Below the pieces are notes generated by a model, which was given only the letters and a program-made list of their open reading frames with translations, was not told where the DNA came from and did not search any database. A stretch of 7,727 bases of DNA from Frankiales bacterium (GTDB taxonomy: Bacteria > Actinomycetota > Actinomycetes > Mycobacteriales > SCTD01), in the NCBI GenBank assembly GCA_025464695.1, contig JAODNQ010000081.1:1-7727 (forward strand), in the 5' to 3' direction. Numbering within the stretch: the first letter of the stretch is position 1; each line of letters opens with the position of its first letter. A program made the position numbers and the translations under genes. This document shows, piece by piece, positions 1 through 6,157 of this stretch.

Positions 1-429
1 CAGCACCGGGGCGACGAGGTCGGGCGCCTGCGGCAGCCGGACCGGGGGCTGCCCCTGCAGCCGGACGGCCCGGGCGTCGGCGGAGTCCCAGGTCCACGAC
101 CCCGCCGGGTCGACGACGACGTCGGTCTCGCCCGTGGGCCGCACGACGTCGACCCGGTACGCGGTCGGTCCGCGCCACCAGACCCGGGTGCGGGTGGTCG
201 CGCCGAGCAGCTCGGGCAGGCCGGACAGCTCGCGGACGTCGGGCAGCGCCAGGGCCCCGGTGCTCTCGCCGAGGCCGGACCAGCCGGTGGTCTGCGACTG
301 CTGGACCCGGCGCAGCAGGTCCGGCGGCGCCGAGGCGGAGGCGGGCAGGAGCCCGGCCAGCGACGGCAGCGCCGCGAGGACGGCGACGACCCCGGCCACC
401 ACGGCCCAGCGCCAGCCCGGTCGTCCCAC
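1..429 (-). CDS. LolA/RseB-like secreted protein (C-terminus beyond the left edge)
   Basis: The visible 143 residues begin with a Sec-type signal peptide: a short basic start (GRPGWRW), a hydrophobic stretch at about residues 9-29, and an ASA-type cleavage site near residue 34. The mature part starts with a helix (DLLRRVQQSQ, about 37-46). It continues into the alternating strands TRVWWRGPTAYRVDVV and DVVVDPAGSWTWDSADAR, the pattern seen in actinobacterial LolA-like / RseB N-terminal-domain proteins (a half-barrel fold that binds lipid or senses envelope stress). The exact partner in actinobacteria is not clear, and I assign it by overall resemblance only. The GTG at 429 is chosen because a TAGCGT box lies 7 bases upstream, which would suit a leaderless message. 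An in-frame GTG at 459 would add ten residues and has only a weak AGG before it. The gene is divergent from the c-di-GMP gene, and its 3' end is outside the window. Confidence 0.7.
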   Translation of the reverse strand, partial: MGRPGWRWAVVAGVVAVLAALPSLAGLLPASASAPPDLLRRVQQSQTTGWSGLGESTGALALPDVRELSGLPELLGATTRTRVWWRGPTAYRVDVVRPTGETDVVVDPAGSWTWDSADARAVRLQGQPPVRLPQAPDLVAPVL

Positions 430-436
430 CCCGACG

Positions 437-442
437 ACGCTA
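437..442 (-). promoter_or_regulatory. possible -10 box (TAGCGT) for the LolA/RseB-like gene
   Basis: On the minus strand, TAGCGT fits the actinobacterial TANNNT -10 pattern. It ends 7 bases before the GTG at 429, the spacing expected if transcription starts at the start codon itself. No convincing -35 element is visible at the right distance. This is a short match in GC-rich DNA and could be chance. Confidence 0.25.
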
Positions 443-507
443 CGTCGCAGACCTGGCACGAGCCTGTCAGGGCGGCCCTTCCGCTCAAGAGCAGGCCCGC
501 GGGGCCG

Positions 508-2640
508 ATGGACGAGGTGCCAGACCCGTCCCGCCCCGTGGAGCTGCCCGTGTCGTCGTCCTGCCTGGGGTGCGCGTGCACCAGCCCCCGCACGGTCGCC
601 ACCTCCGGCCGCCTGCTCCTCGCCACCCAGGTCGCCCACACGGCCGCCGACCTCCGGGCGCTGGCGCGGGCCGAGGGGGTCGCCCTCCGGCCGCTGGCCC
701 CCGGCCTGCTCGCCCTGGACCGGGTCGACGTCGACCGCTTCGTCGCGGCGGCCCAGGAGCGGCTGTCGTCGGTCGAGGCGGCCGAGGTCCGCTGCCTGGT
801 GCTGCCCGACGACGACCTGCCCGACGTCGCCGTGCTCAGCCAGGCGCTCACCGCGCCGACGCTGGCCGCCGCGGGGGCCCGGGTCCGCCACGCCGACCTG
901 CTGCCGCTGTTCGCGGACGAGGCGGCCTGCTTCCACACCGTCTACCAGCCGATCCTGACCCTGCAGGACCGGCGCCCGGTCGGCTACGAGGCGCTGCTGC
1001 GCGGCGTGACCCCGGACGGCGTGCCGGTCCTGCCCGACGTGCTGTTCCCCGCGGCGGAGGCCGCCGACTGGACCCACCTGCTCGACCGCGTGGGGCGCAC
1101 GACGGCGCTGCGCGACGCCGCCGGCTGGCTGCCCTCCGACCAGCTGCTGTTCATCAACTTCGTCCCGACGTCGATCTACCGCCCCGAGGTCTGCCTGCGC
1201 ACCACGGAGCAGGCCGCCGAGGCGGCCGGGGTCCGCCTGGACCAGATCGTCTTCGAGGTCACCGAGGGGCACCGGGTCCGGGACCTCGACCACCTGGAGC
1301 GGGTGTTCGACCACTACCGCGCCTCCCGCTGCCAGGTCGCCCTCGACGACGTCGGCGCCGGCTACTCCTCGCTCAACCTGCTCGTCCGGCTCAAGCCCGA
1401 CATCGTCAAGCTCGACAAGGAGATCGTCCAGGCACTGCCCGAGCCCACCAGCCGGGCGGTCGTCAAGGCCATCGTCGAGATCACGCACTCCTACGGCGGC
1501 ACCGTCCTGGCCGAGTGCCTGGAGACGGAGGACCAGGCCGCGAGCGCCCTGGAGCTCGGCGTCGACCTCGGCCAGGGGTGGCTGTTCGGGCGGCCCGAGC
1601 GCCGGGGTGAGGCCCGACCGCACGCGATCCCGCGCGCCCGCCTCGAAGGCAGGGCGAGCGCCGGCCCGGTCGACCCCGGCCGGCCCGACCCGGCCGTCGC
1701 GGTGCCGGACCACGTCCTGCAGCGGCTCGCCGGTGCCGGGCCCGACGGCATGTCCGCGCTGCTGGTCCGGGCCGTCGACGGCAGCCGCAGCGGCGTCGTG
1801 GTCGTCGACGTGCGGGCCGACGACCAGCCCGTGCTCTACGTCAACCCCGCCTTCGAGGCGATGACCGGCTACCCGGGCGACGAGGTGGTCGGGCGCAACT
1901 GCCGGCTGCTCCAGGGCGAGGGCACGGACCCCGACGCGGTCCGCGCGCTCTCGCAGGCGGTCCGTGCGGGCCGGCAGCACACGACGGTGCTGCGCAACTA
2001 CCGCAAGGACGGCAGCCCCTGGTGGAACGAGCTGCACCTGTCCCCCGTCCACGACGACGCCGGCCGCCTCACCCACTACCTCGGCTACCAGCACGACGTC
2101 ACCGGGCGGGTCGAGACCGAGGAGCGGCTGGCCCGCCAGGCCACGCACGACGGGCTCACGGGCCTGGCGAACCGCGCCCGGATGCTCGAGCGCCTGGACG
2201 CGGCCCTCGTCGAGGCGGCGGCCGACGGCACGGCCGTCGCGGTCCTCTACGTCGACCTCGACGGCTTCAAGGGCGTCAACGACGACCTCGGCCACGCCGC
2301 CGGCGACCAGGTCCTCGTCCAGGTGGCCGAGCGCCTGCGCGCCACGCTCCGCACGACGGACCTGCTCTGCCGCAACGGCGGCGACGAGTTCGTGGCCGTC
2401 CTCCGCGGGCTGGCCCCGCTCGACGCCGAGCGCGTCGTGGGCCGGGCAGCCGCGGACCTCACCGCCGCGCTCGGCCGCCCCTACGTCGCCGGCGGCACGA
2501 CCGCGCGGCTCGGCGGGAGCGTCGGCAGCGCACTGTTCCCGGCCCAGGGCACGACCGCGGACCGCCTCCTCGCGCTCGCGGACGACGACATGTACCGCGT
2601 CAAGCGGACGCCCGGCGCGGTCGGGCCGGGCCGCCTGTAG
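508..2640 (+). CDS. EAL-LOV-GGDEF blue-light-responsive c-di-GMP cyclase/phosphodiesterase
   Basis: This 710-residue cytoplasmic protein has no membrane segment. Residues 1-140 are an unrecognised region with a C19-x2-C22-x-C24 cluster. The EAL phosphodiesterase domain spans about 141-362 and keeps E161 (EALLR), N217, E250/E253 (FEVTE), D280-D281 (DDVGAG), K301, E336 and Q356, the metal- and substrate-binding set of active EAL enzymes. A Pro/Arg-rich linker (363-412) follows. A LOV domain (about 424-532) has GRNCRLLQG with the adduct cysteine C465, plus flavin-contacting N497 (NYRKDG), N507 (WWNEL) and Q528 (GYQHDV). The helical linker VETEERLARQA leads to DGLTGLANR and the GGDEF cyclase domain (about 545-705), with GGDEF at 624-628 and an RxxD inhibitory site at 615-618. 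By family knowledge it should bind FMN and both make (from 2 GTP) and break c-di-GMP; which activity light favours cannot be read. The ATG at 508 follows a G-run; GTGs at 517, 538 and 550 are alternatives. Confidence 0.95.
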   Translation: MDEVPDPSRPVELPVSSSCLGCACTSPRTVATSGRLLLATQVAHTAADLRALARAEGVALRPLAPGLLALDRVDVDRFVAAAQERLSSVEAAEVRCLVLPDDDLPDVAVLSQALTAPTLAAAGARVRHADLLPLFADEAACFHTVYQPILTLQDRRPVGYEALLRGVTPDGVPVLPDVLFPAAEAADWTHLLDRVGRTTALRDAAGWLPSDQLLFINFVPTSIYRPEVCLRTTEQAAEAAGVRLDQIVFEVTEGHRVRDLDHLERVFDHYRASRCQVALDDVGAGYSSLNLLVRLKPDIVKLDKEIVQALPEPTSRAVVKAIVEITHSYGGTVLAECLETEDQAASALELGVDLGQGWLFGRPERRGEARPHAIPRARLEGRASAGPVDPGRPDPAVAVPDHVLQRLAGAGPDGMSALLVRAVDGSRSGVVVVDVRADDQPVLYVNPAFEAMTGYPGDEVVGRNCRLLQGEGTDPDAVRALSQAVRAGRQHTTVLRNYRKDGSPWWNELHLSPVHDDAGRLTHYLGYQHDVTGRVETEERLARQATHDGLTGLANRARMLERLDAALVEAAADGTAVAVLYVDLDGFKGVNDDLGHAAGDQVLVQVAERLRATLRTTDLLCRNGGDEFVAVLRGLAPLDAERVVGRAAADLTAALGRPYVAGGTTARLGGSVGSALFPAQGTTADRLLALADDDMYRVKRTPGAVGPGRL

Positions 2641-2657
2641 CGGCTGCTCAGAGCAGC
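2639..2657. terminator. small hairpin between convergent genes
   Basis: The seven bases GCTGCTC at 2643-2649 and GAGCAGC at 2651-2657 are exact inverted repeats around one base, realistically a 6-bp stem with a 3-base loop. The hairpin lies where the c-di-GMP gene (stop at 2640) meets the DUF6912 gene (stop at 2648-2650) and overlaps the latter's stop codon. The position suits a bidirectional terminator, but the stem is short and no T-run follows. Its first 13 bases are shared with the strong hairpin at 7558. Confidence 0.4.
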
Positions 2658-3142
2658 TCGAGCAGGGGCCCGATCTCCTGGGTGGCGTACCACTGCAGCT
2701 CGTGGCCCTCGGCCTGCTCGACCCGGAACGCCGCGTCCTCGCCCCCGAGGTCGGCCTCGACGACGGCGTCCGCGGCGACCGCGACGTCCGCCTCGGCCTC
2801 GGCGGAGTCGACGTGGACGGCCTTCACGGCCCGCAGCGGGACCTCCTCGAGCACCCGCACCGCGGCGCGGTCGACCTTCGTCACCGGCTCCACACCGTCG
2901 ACCTCCGCGACGACGACGACCCGCCGGCGCGGGGCCTCCTGGTCGGCGTCGAGCAGCCGGACGCTGGCCCGGGCCGCGAGCACCAGGGCGGCGTACTCGA
3001 GCTCCTCCTCGTCGTCGGACCCCGCGTACCACTCGCGCAGCTCACCCGTGACGGCGTAGGCGGGCAGCGGGGGGCTGCCGAGCGAGCCGGTGTCGAGCAG
3101 GTCGCGCAGCTCGCGCAGCGTGGACGGCAGGTAGACGCGCAC
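2648..3142 (-). CDS. DUF6912 family protein
   Basis: The 164-residue acidic cytoplasmic protein matches the actinobacterial DUF6912 family from memory. It opens with MRVYLPSTLREL, has the early block AVTGELREWYAGSDDEEELEY (about 30-50), the middle strand RRRVVVVAEVDG (72-83), the VHVDSAEAEADV block (109-120) and the typical C-terminal signature EGHELQWYATQEI (145-157). It has no signal peptide or membrane segment. The family has no established biochemical function known to me, and I do not infer one from its neighbours. The GTG at 3142 is fixed by the family N-terminus. It lies one base after the TGA of the patatin-like gene (TGAGGTG), so the gene is probably translated by ribosomes finishing that gene. 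It is the last gene of the five-gene minus-strand unit and meets the c-di-GMP gene tail to tail, 7 bases apart. Confidence 0.87.
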   Translation of the reverse strand: MRVYLPSTLRELRDLLDTGSLGSPPLPAYAVTGELREWYAGSDDEEELEYAALVLAARASVRLLDADQEAPRRRVVVVAEVDGVEPVTKVDRAAVRVLEEVPLRAVKAVHVDSAEAEADVAVAADAVVEADLGGEDAAFRVEQAEGHELQWYATQEIGPLLELL

Positions 3143-3143
3143 C

Positions 3144-4115
3144 TCAGACCGCCTGCGGCAGGCGGGCGCGCTCGAGGGCCTCGACCGAGGTCCGCAGCGA
3201 CGTCTCGAGGACGCGCTCGCGCCGCTTGGGGTCCATGAGGTTCGCGCCGATGGCGCCGAGGTCGTCGGGGCCGGGGTGCAGCAGGGTGACCCGGGTGCCG
3301 GTGGCCGCGACCTTCTTGACCTCCCCGACGAGCCGCTTGGTGACGAGGCGGCGGAAGCGGCGCTCGATCCGGGCCGCCACGCTGCCGGGGCTGTCGTAGG
3401 ACAGCGACGTCATGGGCGACAGGACGACGACCTCGTCGAGCTGCTCGCCCTCCGGCATGCGGGTCACGAGGTCGAGCGACGTCGGGGAGCAGGCGCCGCC
3501 GTCGACGTACCGGCGGTCGCCGATGGTCACGGGCGCGTACCAGCCCGGGATGGAGCAGGAGGCCATGACGGCGTCGCGCAGGGCGGCGTGCGGGGCGCCG
3601 TCGCGGCCGAAGGCGACGCGGCGGCCGCGGTCGTAGTCCATGGCGACGACCCAGGTCCGCGGGTGCGGCGCCCAGGCCCCGGGCGTGCAGACGCCGTCGA
3701 CCAGCTGCCCGATCGGCTCGAGCGACCCGCGCCCCTGCGGCAGCACCGCGGACAGGGCGCCCATGGGCGTCACGCGACGGGGGTGCAGGGCCGCCGTGAG
3801 GACACCGCGGTGCGAGCCGATGCCCGGGCGCGGGAGCGGCGGGAGGGCGCTGCTGCTGTCGTGGTCGTAGTCCAGGCCGCTGCTGTCGGTGCCGGCCTGG
3901 TGGCCGAGCAGCGTCTCGACGGCGGTGCCGCAGCCCAGCGCCGCGGCCATGACCGAGCCGGCGGAGGTCCCCACGAGGACCTCCGCGGTGCGGGGGTCCC
4001 AGCCGTCGTAGGACTGCAGCGCGGCGAGGGCGCCGGTGGTCCAGGCGGCGCCGAGGACGCCTCCGGCTCCGAGGACGAGTCCCCGTCGAGGTCCTGCAGC
4101 AGGGGCGCGGGTCAC
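3144..4115 (-). CDS. patatin-like phospholipase / lipid acyl hydrolase
   Basis: This 323-residue protein has the patatin layout: an oxyanion-hole glycine motif GAGG at 16-19, the nucleophile elbow GTSAG at 49-53 with catalytic Ser51, the segment SCSIPGWYAP (186-195), and DGG at 205-207 supplying the catalytic Asp205. Patatin enzymes use this Ser-Asp dyad to release fatty acids from phospholipids or neutral lipids. No signal peptide is seen, so it probably acts at the inner face of the membrane or on lipid droplets. A Gly/Ala stretch covers the nucleotide-fold start, and the last 70 residues are basic. The GTG start overlaps the TAG stop of the WS/DGAT gene by one base (TAGTG), implying translational coupling. 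Pairing with a neutral-lipid synthase suggests storage-lipid turnover, but the substrate is inferred from context only. Confidence 0.93.
   Translation of the reverse strand: MTRAPAAGPRRGLVLGAGGVLGAAWTTGALAALQSYDGWDPRTAEVLVGTSAGSVMAAALGCGTAVETLLGHQAGTDSSGLDYDHDSSSALPPLPRPGIGSHRGVLTAALHPRRVTPMGALSAVLPQGRGSLEPIGQLVDGVCTPGAWAPHPRTWVVAMDYDRGRRVAFGRDGAPHAALRDAVMASCSIPGWYAPVTIGDRRYVDGGACSPTSLDLVTRMPEGEQLDEVVVLSPMTSLSYDSPGSVAARIERRFRRLVTKRLVGEVKKVAATGTRVTLLHPGPDDLGAIGANLMDPKRRERVLETSLRTSVEALERARLPQAV
3149..3165 (-). promoter_or_regulatory. hairpin over the DUF6912 translation start region
   Basis: CCGCCTGC and GCAGGCGG (8 bases each side of one base) form an exact inverted repeat in the last codons of the patatin-like gene. 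In the minus-strand message the 3' arm holds the purine-rich AGGCGG, about seven bases before the DUF6912 GTG, the only ribosome-binding-like sequence there. The fold could hide that site unless a ribosome finishing the upstream gene opens it. The repeat is visible; the role is inferred, and such palindromes are common in GC-rich coding DNA. Confidence 0.3.
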
Positions 4116-5506
4116 TAGCGCGTCGTGCCCACCAGCTCGGCCAGCGACTCCTCGATGCAGGAGGCCAGGACGTCGACGTCGGGCATGGCGTCGCGGTCGG
4201 CGTTGAGGCCGTAGTAGACGCCGCCGTCGTAGCTGGTCAGCCCGATGCTCACCGCCTGGCCCTTCGCCAGCGGCACCACCGGGTACATCTCGAGCATCTT
4301 CGCGCCGGCCGCGTAGAGCGGGAACTGCGGCCCGGGCACGTTGGTGACGACGACGTTGAACAGCCGGCGGGTCATGCTGCTGGCCAGCCGGGCGCCGAGG
4401 GCGTGGATCGTCGGCGGCGCGAACCCGGACAGCTGCACCAGCGAGTCGGCGCCGACCGACTCCCCCGACTCCTTGTGGCCGCGCATGGCGAAGCTGACCT
4501 GGTGCAGCCGCATCACGGCGTTGCCCTCGCCGACCGGCAGGTCGACGAAGTAGGACGACACCCGGTTGCCGAGCTCGCCCTTCTCGGCGTCGGCCCGCAC
4601 CGAGACCGGGACCATGGCGCGGATGCTGCTCGTGGGCGTGACGGCCTCGCCGCGGGTCAGGAGCCAGGTGCGCAGGGCACCCGCGACGGTGGCCAGGACG
4701 ACGTCGTTCACCGTGCCGCCGTGGCTCTTGCGGACGGCGCGGTAGTCGTCGAGGTCGGTCCTGGCCATCCCGAACCGGCGCTGCTGGCCGATGGTCGCGT
4801 TCAGCGGCGACGTCGGGGCCGGGCGGGCGATCGTGCGCAGGCTCTGCAGGAGCCCGCTGGCGACGGTCGAGGCGTTGTCGACGGTGGCGCGGGCGTCGCC
4901 CACGGCGCTGCGCAGGGCCTCGACGGCCTGGGTCGGCCGCTGCACCAGGTCGCCGACCGCGCCGGTCACGAGCTTCACCGCCCCGGGCTCGCGGTGGGGC
5001 CGCCAGTCGTCCTCCGGGACCTCCCGAGGGGTCGGCGTGAGGTCGAGGATGACGGTGCCGATGTCGACCGCCGAGACGCCGTCGACCATCGCGTGGTGGG
5101 TCTTGGTGACGACGGCGACGCGGCCGTGCTCGACCCCCTCGACCAGGTAGATCTCCCACAGCGGGCGGGCGCGGTCGAGCTGGCGGCTCATCAGCCGGCC
5201 CACCAGCTCGCGCAGCTGCGCGTCCGTGCCCGGGCGCGGCAGGGCGCTGCGCCGAACGTGGTACGTGACGTCGAAGTCCTCGTCGTCGACCCAGACCGGG
5301 TTGGCGATCCGACCCGGCACCATCCGCACCTTCTGCCGGTAGCGCGGCACGAGCGCGATGCGCTGGCTGATCAGCTCGACCAGGCGGTCGTAGTCGAACC
5401 CGCTCTCCGGCGGCTGGAAGACCGCGACCCCGCCGACGTGCATGGCGGTGGTGGGCGTCTCCATGTACAGGAAGGAGACGTCCAGGCTGCTCAGCCGGTC
5501 GACCAC
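4115..5506 (-). CDS. WS/DGAT family wax ester synthase / diacylglycerol O-acyltransferase
   Basis: The 463-residue protein has the normal length and all landmarks of the bacterial bifunctional WS/DGAT family. These are the N-terminal SSLDVSFLYMETPTTAMHVG block (6-25), PLWE at 115-118, the catalytic HHAMVDG at 137-143 (HHxxxDG, second His as general base), the ND motif at 267-268 (TVNDVVLA), and NVPGP at 389-393. The family joins acyl-CoA to diacylglycerol or a fatty alcohol, making triacylglycerol or wax esters at the cytoplasmic membrane surface. The GTG at 5506 is preferred because AGAGG sits six bases upstream and the protein then starts VDRLSSLD, as in homologues; longer in-frame extensions are low-complexity. 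The gene follows the HAD gene by 41 bases and shares one base with the downstream patatin-like gene. The actual substrate preference cannot be read from sequence. Confidence 0.95.
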   Translation of the reverse strand: MVDRLSSLDVSFLYMETPTTAMHVGGVAVFQPPESGFDYDRLVELISQRIALVPRYRQKVRMVPGRIANPVWVDDEDFDVTYHVRRSALPRPGTDAQLRELVGRLMSRQLDRARPLWEIYLVEGVEHGRVAVVTKTHHAMVDGVSAVDIGTVILDLTPTPREVPEDDWRPHREPGAVKLVTGAVGDLVQRPTQAVEALRSAVGDARATVDNASTVASGLLQSLRTIARPAPTSPLNATIGQQRRFGMARTDLDDYRAVRKSHGGTVNDVVLATVAGALRTWLLTRGEAVTPTSSIRAMVPVSVRADAEKGELGNRVSSYFVDLPVGEGNAVMRLHQVSFAMRGHKESGESVGADSLVQLSGFAPPTIHALGARLASSMTRRLFNVVVTNVPGPQFPLYAAGAKMLEMYPVVPLAKGQAVSIGLTSYDGGVYYGLNADRDAMPDVDVLASCIEESLAELVGTTR

Positions 5507-5512
5507 AGGAGA

Positions 5513-5517
5513 CCTCT
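5513..5517 (-). promoter_or_regulatory. ribosome binding site of the WS/DGAT gene
   Basis: On the minus strand AGAGG is followed by six bases and then the GTG at 5506. This is one of only two clear Shine-Dalgarno sequences in the window, and it decides the start among several in-frame options. Confidence 0.65.
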
Positions 5518-5547
5518 CGAGACGGGGACGCTCATCGAAGCACGCGC

Positions 5548-5934
5548 TCAGCCGCGCAGGACCAGCCCCGTGAGCGCCTCGAGCTCCGTCACGGTCGCGG
5601 CGCGGGTGCGGTGCAGGACGCCGACCAGCCCGGCGGCGACGGCGCCCCGGACGTTGGCCGGCAGGTCGTCGACGTGGACGCACTCGGCCGGGGAGACGCC
5701 GAGCCGGGCGGCCGCGCCGGCGAACGCCTCCGGGTCGGGCTTGCGCAGGCCGGTCTCGCCCGACAGCAGCACCAGGTCCGCGAGCCCCACGAGCCCGGGC
5801 CGCGGCGGACCGTCGGCGTTGGACAGCACCGCCGTCCGCAGCCCGGCGGCGCGCAGCAGCGGGACGACGTCGGCCACCGGCTCGCGCGCCTGCGACAGGA
5901 CCCCGAGGTCGTCCAGGACGACGGCGCGGATCAC
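5548..5934 (-). CDS. short HAD-superfamily hydrolase, cap domain absent
   Basis: The 128-residue protein carries the HAD motifs in order. Motif I is VVLDDLGVL (5-13), with D8 as the likely nucleophile. Motif II is TAVLSN, with S38. Motif III has K65 in GLRKPDPEAF, and motif IV has D89-D90 in CVHVDDLPANVRGA. HAD-IA enzymes usually run about 200-230 residues with a helical cap after motif I; here only about 25 residues separate motifs I and II, so the cap is missing. The residue two after the nucleophile is Leu, not the Asp acid/base of classical phosphatases, as also occurs in dehalogenase-like members. The substrate is therefore unknown, and a binding or regulatory role is possible. The GTG at 5934 overlaps the TGA of the small membrane-protein gene (GTGA), and no good ribosome binding site is present, which points to coupling. 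Confidence 0.85.
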   Translation of the reverse strand: MIRAVVLDDLGVLSQAREPVADVVPLLRAAGLRTAVLSNADGPPRPGLVGLADLVLLSGETGLRKPDPEAFAGAAARLGVSPAECVHVDDLPANVRGAVAAGLVGVLHRTRAATVTELEALTGLVLRG

Positions 5935-6113
5935 GGGCAGGCGCCGCCGGTCGGCGCGCTGCCGGTCGCACCGCACCGCTGCTGCAGCCGGGCGCCCGCA
6001 CCGGCGTCGTCGCGCTGCAACAGGGCGGCGCCGCCGACCAGGGCCAGCAGCAGCAGCACGGCGACCAGCAGACCGAGGCCGCGGCGCCGGCGACGGGGCA
6101 CGGGGAGGGTCAC
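5931..6113 (-). CDS. 60-residue single-pass membrane protein, unknown function
   Basis: This small gene is not a recognised family. It begins VTLPVPRRRRRGLG, has one clear hydrophobic helix at about residues 13-32 (GLGLLVAVLLLLALVGGAAL), and ends in a short hydrophilic tail with two cysteines (C47 and C59). The run of five arginines before the helix predicts N-terminus inside and tail outside, where the cysteines could pair. Evidence that it is real: its TGA overlaps the GTG of the HAD gene in a 4-base GTGA junction, it has a coherent basic-hydrophobic-polar pattern, and it lies right at the divergent control region as first gene of the unit. Against it: no Shine-Dalgarno precedes GTG 6113, and it is short. 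A second GTG at 6101 would give a protein four residues shorter. Confidence 0.62.
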   Translation of the reverse strand: MTLPVPRRRRRGLGLLVAVLLLLALVGGAALLQRDDAGAGARLQQRCGATGSAPTGGACP

Positions 6114-6121
6114 GGAGCGGC

Positions 6122-6127
6122 AGCGTA
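6122..6127 (-). promoter_or_regulatory. possible -10 box (TACGCT) for the minus-strand lipid unit
   Basis: TACGCT on the minus strand fits TANNNT and ends 8 bases before the GTG at 6113. This resembles the arrangement upstream of the gene starting at 429 and is compatible with a leaderless or near-leaderless message. No recognisable -35 element is seen, so this is weak evidence. Confidence 0.25.
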
Positions 6128-6157
6128 GGGCGGCCCGGGGCGCGGGCGGGTGCGCCG

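Noticed and set aside
134..958. Long plus-strand open frame overlapping the LolA/RseB-like gene and the start of the c-di-GMP gene
   Set aside because: Its product is Arg/Ser/Pro-rich low complexity with no family resemblance. It is a shadow frame in GC-rich DNA over two well-supported genes.
1780..2112. Ordinary PAS sensor domain of unknown ligand in the c-di-GMP protein
   Set aside because: The adduct cysteine in GRNCRLLQG together with the two Asn and the Gln at flavin positions makes it specifically a LOV domain.
1964..3238. Long plus-strand open frame running from the LOV region through the DUF6912 gene
   Set aside because: It is compositionally biased, crosses two real genes in other frames and has no motif.
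3276..4118. 280-residue open frame antisense to the patatin-like gene
   Set aside because: It is a Gly/Ala/Arg/His-rich antisense shadow, and the patatin motifs on the other strand are complete.
4118..5159. N-terminal extension of the patatin-like frame (total 671 residues)
   Set aside because: The extension is Arg/Pro-rich noise over the WS/DGAT gene. The true start is the GTG at 4115, coupled by TAGTG.
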